A stretch of 64,000 bases of DNA from Rhizomys pruinosus. Its lineage: Eukaryota; Chordata; Mammalia; Rodentia; Spalacidae. The stretch covers positions 1-64,000 of the forward strand of contig VZQC01004565.1 in the NCBI GenBank assembly GCA_009823505.1. Direction: 5' to 3'. Positions within the stretch are counted from its first letter, which is position 1. Every line of letters starts with the position of its first letter. The notes under the pieces were generated by a model. It searched no databases. It saw nothing but the letters and a program-made list of their open reading frames with translations, and was not told the origin of the DNA. The translations under genes and the position numbers were made by a program. Shown piece after piece: positions 54,959-64,000 of this stretch.

Positions 54959-56560
54959 CTTTTCTCTTCCAGGAGCATACATAGCACCTTCCGGCTTACT
55001 GAAAACTAGAGTAGAGCTGAATCATCAACCTCAGAATCAGCTTAATTCTTCATATTCTATGACTGAAGCATGTGATGACTTCAGAAATAGAGTCTTCTGG
55101 TTGGGCCTGTGTGGCGTGATGCTAGCACCACGGCTCCGTCCCCTACATCTCAGGCCTCCCTGGCCTTGGGGTGGGGGGATGGTTTCATCATGGTGTCAAT
55201 GCAGAAACAACTACAGAAAGAACTGTTGGCTTTGCAGAATGGCCCACCTCCTGGGATAACTTTCCTGGGATAACTTTAAATGAAAAGAGTGTTCAGAATT
55301 CAATTACACAGTGGATCGTAGACATGGAAGGTGCACCAGGTACCTTATATGAAGGGGAAAAATTTCAATTTCTGTTTAAGATTAGTAGTCGATATCCTTT
55401 CTTCGACTTGTTCCAGAGACGACCACCAGATCATTCTTTTTATGTGTGAACATGTAACACGAATCCAAAGAAAACAAAATGGTGATATCATGATGATACT
55501 TGCTGATGCCACCATTATCATCCTTCTAGCAGAAGATAGTCCTACTGAGAAAATGAGCACTTTGATCTTCAGTCTTTGAACTTTAACCTTTGACTGGAAG
55601 TGACCTATAGGCAATGAAGACTACTTCCTTTGACTGCATTTTACTCATGTGCATTCTGGGTGCATGTTGATCACTGGTTGAGTCCAGGCAACTGACCTGC
55701 TTATATTAGTCATGCAGTATGAATGCAGGTGTCAGGAAATGTAAAATATAATTCAATTTTTTATTTTTTTTAAGCTTTTGGAAAAGTTCCAACTCCTCAT
55801 GTATTGTGCAATAACAGTCACTTCCTTGGTGGATTAGGGATGCCCATTGCGGGCAATGGACTTTGTAACAAGAAGAGTTTTCACTAACTCCTGCCATTCA
55901 GTGATTAATGCATGATAGGGCCTATTAAATTAATTTATAGGTTATTTTGGGAGTATAATAAAGTGAGGGATCCAACGTTACTTTGAAAGTCACCCCAACT
56001 GCTTCTATTTGGATTCTATGCACTGTGATCCTAAGGCTAGCAGCATGAATTAACTTGTGTCTTTTAAAGGACTGTAAGAAAGATCATTGCATATTTATTT
56101 AATTGTTTATATCTGCTGTCAAATTGTTTTGACATGGAAAGTTTTTAAGGAACATTGGCAGAGAGGTACAATATGTTATCCCTATGGTGAAAATAAATTC
56201 ATTTGTTGTATAAAGTCCTCAATTTCTGAAGTAAAAATGTGAGTAATATAGGGTGTGAATGCTTTAACCAAAGGTTTATTGAAAGTAAGAAAAATGGCAC
56301 TGATCATTGAATTACTGCCATCCATCATTTGGGCCTGTTATGTGTATAGTAAAGATTTTTTTTTTCCAAGTAGGTTACACTCTGTTACTTCCGGTTAGCC
56401 ATCAACATGAGCCCTACTGCCTAAACACTATTTCATTTATTTATATTTGAAAATCCATGAACATTTTTGTTTGCAATCTTGTTTCTATTGTTATGTTTCA
56501 ACTCAAGTTTGAATGTTATAGTACTTTAATTGAAAGACTTTTTTGTCAAGTTATTTTCTT
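54959..56560 (+). pseudogene. Ube2w: Ube2w processed pseudogene (ubiquitin-conjugating enzyme E2 W)
   Basis: The parent is a small E2 that ubiquitinates protein N-termini. The coding relic runs from about 55190 (MVSMQKQLQKELLALQNG) to a stop at 55504-55506 (end of the YHDDTC-like C-terminus), with no introns. Damage: a 14 bp tandem duplication CCTGGGATAACTTT (55250-55263 and 55264-55277) shifts the frame before TLNEKSVQNSITQW. A deletion of roughly 200 bp joins ISSRYPF directly to the RRPPDHSFYV region and removes the active-site cysteine block. A Trp codon near the end is TGA. Flanks 54959-55189 and 55507-56560 are probably 5' and 3' UTR. It has no coding capacity. Identity is by memory of the family. 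Confidence 0.85.
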
Positions 56561-56808
56561 TTTTTAATTATTTTATTTTATTTATTTATTTTATGTGTAT
56601 GAATGTACTGTCTGCATGTAGGTTTGTGCACCCGTGTCGTGCAATGCAGCGGAGGTCAGAAGAGGGCGTCAGAGTCCCCGGAACTGGAGTTCTCCTGGAA
56701 TTGGAGTTACGGACTGTTCTCAGCCACCATGTGGCTGCTTGGAATCCAACCCGGGTCCTCTGCAAGAGCAGTTGGCACTCTTAACTGCTAGACCATCTCT
56801 CCAGCCCC
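56561..56808 (-). mobile_element. B2-like SINE, young form
   Basis: Antisense copy with the 17 bp internal duplication and a long A/T-rich tail. Exact target duplication CAAGTTATTTTCTT (56547-56560 and 56812-56825). Confidence 0.95.
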
Positions 56809-57058
56809 AAACAAGTTATTTTCTTGTAAGTTTTCTTGACTTGTGTATTATCTTGTCCTTCAATCCTGTACCCACAAATGAGAAATACGTTTTTGACAGA
56901 GGCTTAATGTTTTAACAAAAGAGTGTGGACATTTTTATTTTAAGATTCTGGCAAAAGTACACTATAAAATGCTATGTTTGCTTACTTGTCTCATACAACC
57001 ATACAGCTTTTCCTGGAAGGATTTGTTTTGCTTTGTTTTCTTGTTGAAAAGAATTTGC

Positions 57059-57296
57059 AGGGGCTGGAGAGATGACCTAGCAGTTAAGAGCGCCAACCGC
57101 TCTTGCAGAGGATCCGGGTTCGATCCCCAGCACCCACATGGTGGCTGAGAACCATCTGTAACTCCAATTCCAGGAGAACTCCAGTTCCAGGGGAATCCAA
57201 GACCCTCTTCTGACCTCCACAGCATTGCATGACATGGGTGCACAGACCTACAGGCAAACAGTACATTCATACACATAAATAAATAAAATTAAATAA
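57059..57296 (+). mobile_element. B2-like SINE, young form
   Basis: GGGGCTGGAGAGATGACCTAG start, B box GGGTTCGATCC, 17 bp duplication, AAATAAATAAAATT tail. Target duplication AAAAGAATTTGC (57047-57058 and 57297-57308). Confidence 0.95.
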
Positions 57297-57308
57297 AAAA
57301 GAATTTGC

Positions 57309-57780
57309 TTATAGATACATATTATATATATATATGTATATATGTATCTGTGTCATCTAAAAAATGTTGAAAAGTTCCATTCTGAATACCATGTACCATG
57401 TAACCTAATGATGCTACAACTTGGCTCTCTTTTTAAAAAGTAATTGATATATTTTATAAATTACCTTTTCACATATGCAAAATCTGTTTCTACTACAATG
57501 TTATTTTTACTAATGAAATTTTTACTAATGAAATTTACTAAGGAAAGAAAGAAATAGGGTCTTCCCATCAGATTCTGGAGGATATTCAAGAAAAATGGAA
57601 ATACCCTGTAATTTGAAGAGGTTTATGGAACTTCACTGACCAAAAGTTCCAAAAGAAGTAACCCATTATTGACCCTGGGCTTTTATTTGTGGCCCTGTAA
57701 TAGCACTGTGTGCCCATTATAGGGTAACTCGATGTGTATTTTAGAAAGATTCTGTAGTAACACGTTTCCATATGATTTTT
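57309..57780. other. No gene; TA-rich and short repeats
   Basis: TA repeat at 57321-57347 and a TTTTTACTAATGAAAT-type duplication at 57505-57542. Nothing else recognised. Confidence 0.4.
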
Positions 57781-58413
57781 TTCAAATGACATTTAGTGTT
57801 AATTTTCTCTCCCCATACTCCCTCCTCTACCCTGCACTTCCATCTCACCCCATTTAACTCCTCTCATTCCATTATTCCCTTTTCCCCTTTATATCATTGC
57901 ATTCTATTTCTTCTCCTTTGAACACCCTCTTCCTCAGTACCATATGAGATTCCTGACCACTTTGGGTTTTCTAAATTATATATACATATCTCAAGTTTTT
58001 CAAAGCTAATATCCACATATAAGAGAGAACATAAGGCATAGTCTTGTTGGGTCTGGGTTATGTGACTTGGGATTTGTTCCCATCCCCATAAATTTATCTT
58101 CAATTTTCAATTTCCTTTTTCTTAGTATGAATATGCATTATCTGAAGATATCACTTTTACACTATTCATTCATCAATTAACAGTTCTCTATGTTGCTTCT
58201 CTTTCCTGGCTACTGTGAATAGAGCAACAATAAATAGAATGAGCAGGTATCTATCTTATAGTAGGATATGGAGCCCTTTAAGTATATGCCCAAGAGTAAT
58301 ATAGCTAGATCACATGGGAAATCTGTTTCTGCCTTTTTGTGGAATATACACACTGATTTCTATAGTGGCAACACCAGTTTGCACTCCCCAAAACAATGAA
58401 AACCTGTTCTTTT
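57781..58413 (-). pseudogene. Old L1 (3'UTR and ORF2 end), target of the large insertion
   Basis: A diverged antisense L1: CT-rich 3'UTR (57808-57930), then ORF2 end (TACTGTGAATAGAGCAACAA, AAGTATATGCCCAAGAGTAA). It stops at the target site 58398-58413 and resumes after 63949, where the next L1 block follows in order. Confidence 0.8.
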
Positions 58414-60690
58414 TAAATAATAAGTAATGAATACAAGCATCCTTCATATAAAACCAATTTGTAAGCAACTATGCCCAAACTTATACAGCCCAAGGCCCCT
58501 ATTGTCCAGCTGGAGGGGTTCTATGTACAAGGATGTTGATCAAATAAGAGTCCAGTCTATATTGCTGCAGTTTCACAATTCACCCCAATCGCAGCCCTTA
58601 CATTCTACCACACCCCCTCTTCCACAGATTGTTCCCTGGGCTTTAGAAACAGGGCACAAGTGGGTGAGAAGCAAAACAGTCTACTTTCTCTGGAGACGTC
58701 GTTTTGGACTCTGATCAGTTCAGGCTGTTTCTTTTCATGGGTTGGCAGTTTATCCAGAAATAACCTTTTACTCCTACTAATGAAGCACAAGCAATTAGAT
58801 ATACAGGTATTTAAACAGTACTAATTATTATGGTAGGTTACATTGGTATAGATACAGATGTTTGGATGGTATGCTAATTCATATAGCTTTTCTGTAAAAG
58901 TTGACAAGGTCTTACTGTGGCTTATAACATCTCCTAACCACTAGAGGACATAAGCTTGAGGCATCAGCTGTGAATTATTCCTCCAAGGAGAGAGCTAATA
59001 GCCAATTAGATTTGGGATATACAGAGATATGGCTGCCACTGCTGCACAGTATTTCCAGGCAGGTGAGGTGTAGCTAATGTTGATGGAGGAATCTTGCTTG
59101 ATTCAAGGAGACCAATATTTGCTTTATTGAGTTAGTGGCTTTTGGTAACACTCTCTGGCATTCCAAAGGCCAACTGGACACTTGCAAGTGTGGTCTCAAT
59201 ACATCTTTCCCATGCTTACACCAGGTCTTCGACAGCAGGGCCTTACCACCTCTCTTCTTGCAGGTATCCCAGTTTACAGGCAAAAAGCCTTTACCTTTTT
59301 TGGGTCTTGGATCCCCTAGCCAACATCTCCTTGGCAGAATAATCCATTGCTGATATCAGAGCTCTCCTGTATTAATATATTTTGCTTACACAGCTTACAA
59401 AGACTTTAGTATTATATTTGGTTCTGAATAGAGAATTATTCTTTCACAGTTCCTGTGTCTATTAGTCAATTAAAGAAAGCGGGCTGGAGAGATAGCCTAG
59501 CGGTTAAGAGCACCGACTGCTCTTGCAGAGGACCCGGGTTCGATCCCCAGCACCCACATGGCGGCTGAGAACCGTCTGTGACTCCGGTTCCAGGAGAACT
59601 CCAGTTCCAGGGGACGCCGAGATCCCGCGGCTGAACCGCCGCCGGCACAGCGCACGAACCGGGGGCACAGACCGGCATGAGACCTAGAACGGCAGACCCG
59701 TAAAAACAAAGTGAAAGAAAGCAGATAGTGATACCATGTTGTATAACGCGAATCTACCTCTATTACAGTCAGCCTATTTACAGTTAGGGAATGATTTATT
59801 ACCATCAACATTTTTCCTTTGTTCTATGAAAAGGAGGTAAGAGAGTCTCTCAATAAAATTTTGTGCACATCTGGACGGTAAAGTCATTGGACTCATTATA
59901 AATAAAGTTGTTACAATAGGATCACACAGATGTTTGATGCCTTTAACTAGGCTGAGGCTTCTTCCTTTAGATGCTTAAATGGGCCAAATTCATCTGCTGG
60001 ATTAATTTCGTGGTAATATCCCTGCACAGGCAAAGCTGGATCTTCTTTCGGTGCGAGCCATGAGTGGGTGAAGGGTTTTGGACGGTTGCGGGGAATAGGC
60101 CAAATGTGTGCCCAGTAGTTAGGGAAGAAGACATTGAAAAGTTGACAAAAGGAGTCTATACGACAACGGTATGTCACCGTGTTTATTTTAGATTTTTTCA
60201 TTTTTTTGACCACATGATCTCAATACGGCAGTTTGTATGTATACACTACTTATAGCAGGAATCAAGGGGTAAATTGTTCATTTTAAAGTTACGCTATAAG
60301 CGTGTACATTGACGGTGTAGGGTTATTGGGGAACAAACTTCAATCCGTTAAGTTAAATTATCCGGGTCACAGGGTAAAAAGAAACGGGTACAAGATAGGA
60401 AGCGCACAACAACAAAAATTGAGTAGAACATTGGACCAGTAACCCAAAGTTTTCTTGGTATACCTGTAAGGATAATAACAATGGTGGACAACAAGGTTGG
60501 AATGCTCCAATTAGCTAGGAATGGATGACCTTTTAGAGTAAAAACTGGGGTTAACCAACGTATTTAATTAGACAGGTAGGTTCGATACTAAGCCCAACAG
60601 ACCATTAATATGTAGACAAAGGTTGGGCAAATTTGGATACCGTGTTAAATACACATCAAGATATAAATAACAGGTTCATTGAAATATAGA
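58414..60690 (-). mobile_element. Extended 3'UTR of a 5.5 kb twin-primed L1
   Basis: The minus strand follows the same order as 17620-19400 and 25712-27540, with a SINE inserted at 59481. It ends with a short A run instead of the usual tail. The target duplication GAAAACCTGTTCTTTT (58398-58413) versus GAAAACATGTTCTCTT (63949-63964) delimits the whole element. From about 59.6 kb the match becomes very ragged, with frequent single-base indels. Confidence 0.8.
59481..59713 (+). mobile_element. B2-like SINE with aberrant GC-rich 3' half
   Basis: A normal first half (GGGCTGGAGAGATAGCCTAG, B box, 17 bp duplication), then from about 59618 a CpG-rich sequence (CCCGCGGCTGAACCGCC...) only loosely alignable to other copies. 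Target duplication AAAGAAAGC (59472-59480 and 59714-59722). Confidence 0.8.
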
Positions 60691-60850
60691 ACTGGTCTCC
60701 CTCCACAACCCCCACCCCACCAGATGCACCCTTTGTCCCAGTTCTTTCATGCAGTCGTTTCTGTTGTTGGTGTGTGTTACTGGTTGTCTTTCCAATAATG
60801 CTCCACTCCCACAAGAAATATTACAACTGGGGGTATTGGTGGTAGCACCA
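60691..60850 (-). mobile_element. 3'UTR start with C-rich (antisense G-rich) tract
   Basis: CTCCCTCCACAACCCCCACCC and the following block are a ragged antisense counterpart of 25540-25665, linking the extension to ORF2 in this independent copy. Confidence 0.65.
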
Positions 60851-60950
60851 CAGATGGGGATACCTTTCGTTTGTTTTCCTGGGGACCGTGTTACTTCACG
60901 TACATTGTCTAGTTCCATCCTTTACCTTGAACAGTTCAGATGTTGTCTTT

Positions 60951-61076
60951 TTATTTTTGTCCTTTTGAGACAGGGTCTCCCTGTAGCCTCAGCTGCCGAA
61001 CCGGCTCTGTAGACAGGCCTGGTCTTGAACTTACAAAGATCTGCCTCTCTACTCCCAAGATCTACGATTTTAAGAC
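60951..61076 (-). mobile_element. B1 SINE, ragged
   Basis: Antisense B1 with several small deletions. Target duplication GATGTTGTCTTT (60939-60950) / GATGTGTCTTT (61077-61087). Confidence 0.85.
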
Positions 61077-61087
61077 GATGTGTCTTT

Positions 61088-62205
61088 CTTTAAACTGCTT
61101 GGCATAGAACTCCATGTGTAGCTTTACCACATTTCTCTGTACACTCGTCAGTTTGAGGGGCACTTGGGTTGGTACCAAAGCTTTGCTATTGTGAACAAGC
61201 TGCAATAAAATAAGCTGTGCATGTATTCTTGGTAAGATGATCCTTGTGGTAGGTATATACCCAAGTGGTTATGACTGGGTCAGGTGGCAAGTCTCATTTT
61301 GAGTCTTCCAAGGGTTCTCACACTGCTTTCCATAATAGTTTGTCAAGTTTACATCCCTCCCACCAGCAGTGGTGAGTGTTCCCCTTTCCGCCACAACCTC
61401 TCCAAGCACTTGGTTATCATTTATTTTCTTGCTCCTAGCCAGTCTTATTTGAACGAGATGATATCTTCTCTCAGCGGTTTTAATTTGTATTTTCCTTAAT
61501 TATTACTGATTGATGAACACTTTTCAGATGTTTCTCAAAAGCATTCTCTAATTCCTCACTTGTGACTAGCTCTGTTCAGCTCTTGCTCCTCGCTTCTTTG
61601 TTTTCTTTTTTGTTTTTTGAGCAGTTTATATACTCTGGAAATCAATGCTTTGTCAGACATATCTGTGGTGAAGGTTACCTCCCATTCTGGGTTTTCTCTT
61701 CACTTCCTTTATTGGTTCTTTTGATGTACAGAGCTTTTGAGTTTAATGAGGTCCCATTGGTCAACTATCGACCTTAATTCTTGCACAGCTGCTGTCTGAT
61801 TTAGGAAGTCTTTTCCTACGCCTATGTCCTGTAGTCTGCTGTCAACTTTTTCTTCTATTGCCTCCAGAGTTTGGGGTTTCATGTTGAGGTCTTTGATCCA
61901 TCTGCAGTTGACTTTTATACAGGGCAAGAGGTAGGGGTTTAATTTCATTCTACTACAAGTGCTGATCCAGTTTTGCCAACACCACTTGCTGAAGATGCTG
62001 TCTTTCCTCCCTTGTGTCTCCTTGGCCCCCTTGTCAAATATGAGGTGGATGAAATTGAATGTGCTCACGTTTGGATCTTCGGTTTTGTTCCATTGGTCAA
62101 CAGGTCTGTTTTTGTGCCAGTACCAAGTTGTTTTTATGACTATAGCCCTGTAGTATACTTTGAAGTGACTCAGGGTTGCTTTGACTATTCAGGGTCTTTT
62201 GTTTT
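61088..62205 (-). pseudogene. L1 ORF2 C-terminal third of the same element
   Basis: Antisense ORF2 from the C-terminus back to about residue 870 (WKNKRP equivalent). 61088-61740 is riddled with 1-2 base indels. 61760-62205 is close to consensus (62068-61709 reads [15 protein letters not shown]... to KSSVHQK). Orientation flips at 62206. Confidence 0.85.
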
Positions 62206-63948
62206 CCAGAGCAGAAATCAATGCAATAGAAACAAAGAAAACTATAAAAAAATTAAGGAATCCAAAAGTTGGTTCTTTGAGAGAATAAAAAATATAGACA
62301 GACCTCTAGCCCAGTTAACCAAAAGAAAGAAGGAACAACTCCAAATCAATACAGTCCCTGATGAAAGGGGAAATAGCACAACAGACAATGAAAAGATCCA
62401 GACAATCATATGGGAATACTTCAAAAACTTATACTCTATTAAGTTTGAAAACCTAGGAGAAATGGATGAATATCTGAAATCCTGGGAATCACCAAAGCTC
62501 AACCAAGAAGAGATCGACAGCTTAAACAGAACCATAATATATGAAGAAATTAAATATGTAATAAGAAACCTCCCAACTAAAAAAACCCCCCAGGCCCAGA
62601 TGGTTTCATGGCAGAATTCTATAAAACATTTCAAAAATACAACCATTATTACTCAAGATGGTTAGAAGGATACAAACAGAGGGAATTCTCCCAAACTCCT
62701 TCTATGAAGCCAGCATCAGTCTAATACAAAAACCAGTCAATGATACAACCAAAAAGGAGAACAATAGACCCATCTCATTAATGAACACAGACGCAAAAAT
62801 TCTAAATAAAATACTTGCAAACCGCATACAGACCCACATCGAGAATATCGACCATCATGACCAAGTTGGATTCATACCAGAAATGCAGGGATGATTCAAC
62901 ATGTGAAAATCAACAGGGGCTGGAGAGATGGCCTAGCAGTTAAGAGTGCCGACCGCTCTTACAGAGGACCCGGGTTCGATCCCCAGCACCCACATGGCGG
63001 CCGAGAGCCGTCTGAAACGCCAATTCCAGGAGAACTCCAGTTCCAGGGGAATCCGAGACCCTCTTCTGACCTCCGCGGCATTGCACGACACGGGTGCACA
63101 AACCTGCATGCAGACAGTACATTGATACACATAAAGAAATAAAAAAAAAAAAAAAAGAAGAAAATCAACAAATATCATCAAACATATAAATGGACTAAAA
63201 GACAAAAACCACATGATCATCTCAATTGACACAGAAAACCTTTTGACAAAATCCAGCATCCCTTCATGCTTAAAGTCCTAGTGGGAATTGGATTGGAGGG
63301 ATCATTCCTCAATGTAATCAAAGCCATATCCAGGAAACCCATAGCCAGTAGCATCCTAAATGGGGAAACAACAGAAGCATTCCCTTAAAATGTAGGAACT
63401 CAGCAAGGCCTCCACCTCTCACCATTCCTTTTCAATATAGTGCTTGAAACACTTGCCAGGGCAATAAGACAAGAAAAGGAAATTAAAGGAGATTTAATTG
63501 GAAAAGAAGAAGTCAAACTATCCCTTTGTGCTGATGATATGATCTTTTACTTAAGGGATGCTAAAAACTCCATGAAAAAACTCCTAGAAATGATTAAGAG
63601 CTTCAGTAACGTGGTAGGATGCAAAATTAATCTAGAAAACTCAGAAGCCTTTCTTAACACCAACAATGAGCAACTGAAGAAGGAATACAAGGAGACCTTC
63701 CCACTCACAATAGCCTCAAAAACAATAAAATACCTAGGAACAAACCTAACCAAAGACACCAAAGAGCTCTACAACAAAAATTTTAAACCCCTGAAGAAGA
63801 AAATTGTAGAAGACAACAGAAGATGGAAAAACTCCCATGCTCGTGGATGAGGAAAATCAATATAGTAAAAATGTCCATTCTATCCAAACTCTTGTACAGA
63901 TTTAATGCAATCCCAATTAAAATCCCCAAGAGTTTCTTCATAGGCTTG
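62206..63948 (+). pseudogene. Inverted 5' part of the same L1 (ORF2 linker and RT)
   Basis: The plus strand covers ORF2 from about residue 348 (RAEINAIETKK) to about residue 850 (KSFFIGLE), with RT motifs (decayed FADD, reading CADDMIFYL, at about 63530). It abuts the antisense part at the equivalent transcript position with about 30 bp missing. Frame breaks occur at 62600-62660, 63235 and 63386. A SINE interrupts it at 62916. Confidence 0.9.
62916..63158 (+). mobile_element. B2-like SINE, young form
   Basis: GGGGCTGGAGAGATGGCCTAG start, B box, 17 bp duplication, A-rich tail of about 20. Exact target duplication GAAAATCAACA (62905-62915 and 63160-63170). Confidence 0.96.
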
Positions 63949-64000
63949 GAAAACATGTTCTCTTAACCCTACATCCAGGCGAGCAATTTTTGTCATTAGT
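63949..64000 (-). pseudogene. Old L1, continuation of 57781-58413
   Basis: After the second target copy, the sequence TTAACCCTACATCCAGGCGAGCA...TTTGTCATTAGT is a decayed antisense L1 ORF2-end block that follows on from the segment left at 58413. Confidence 0.7.

Noticed and set aside
1..64000. CRISPR array, operons, riboswitches or bacterial signals
   Set aside because: SINEs, LINEs and ERVs show this is rodent nuclear DNA. The repeats are retrotransposons and microsatellites, not spaced arrays.

Overview
The window looks like nuclear DNA of a muroid rodent, probably a cricetid such as a vole, hamster or deer mouse. It holds B1 (7SL-derived) and B2-like (tRNA-derived) SINEs, many rodent LINE-1 copies, ERV-L class LTR elements and a hAT-like relic. 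The species itself cannot be read from the sequence. I see no functional host gene. The only recognisable host-gene trace is a broken processed copy of Ube2w near 55 kb. Almost everything else is retrotransposon, much of it nested.

Layout: 1-4.7 kb holds minus-strand L1 pieces, split by a 1.05 kb plus-strand L1 3'UTR insertion with a 15 bp target duplication. 4.7-8.1 kb holds SINEs, an ancient L1 scrap, unrecognised sequence and a solo ERVK-like LTR. 8.1-14.7 kb holds older plus-strand L1s. 14.75-19.6 kb is an inverted (twin-primed) L1. 19.9-27.5 kb is a full-length L1 with intact ORF1 (371 aa) and ORF2 (1277 aa), the one clearly coding-competent LINE here. 27.5-33.9 kb holds a further extended 3'UTR and an older L1 interrupted by a solo ERV-L LTR, which itself carries a LINE-mediated insertion. 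33.96-35.3 kb is another twin-primed L1 with a perfect 17 bp target duplication. 35.3-39.8 kb is mostly non-LINE sequence with a hAT-like relic, SINEs and microsatellites. 39.8-42.0 kb is minus-strand L1. 42.05-48.86 kb is an ERV-L provirus: LTR, tRNA-Leu-type primer site, gag, in-frame stop, pol (protease, RT, RNase H, integrase), frameshifted dUTPase, no env, LTR. 48.9-54.6 kb is minus-strand L1 including a tandem-unit 5'UTR. 54.6-57.8 kb holds the Ube2w retropseudogene and SINEs. 57.8-64 kb is an old L1 hit by a 5.5 kb twin-primed L1.

Most interesting: (1) an L1 lineage whose 3'UTR carries an extra block of about 1.8-1.9 kb, seen contiguous with ORF2 in three separate copies and retrotransposed alone as 5'-truncated pieces; (2) the intact L1; (3) the ERV-L provirus with open gag and pol but mismatched flanks and about 5% LTR divergence, suggesting a mosaic; (4) a near-perfect 62 nt foldback in the 3'UTR of the young L1; (5) a patch at about 59.6-61.7 kb whose indel pattern looks like poor sequence quality rather than age. 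The genes do not work together as host pathways. The functional logic is retrotransposition: L1 proteins in trans plausibly account for the B1/B2 SINEs and the pseudogene.
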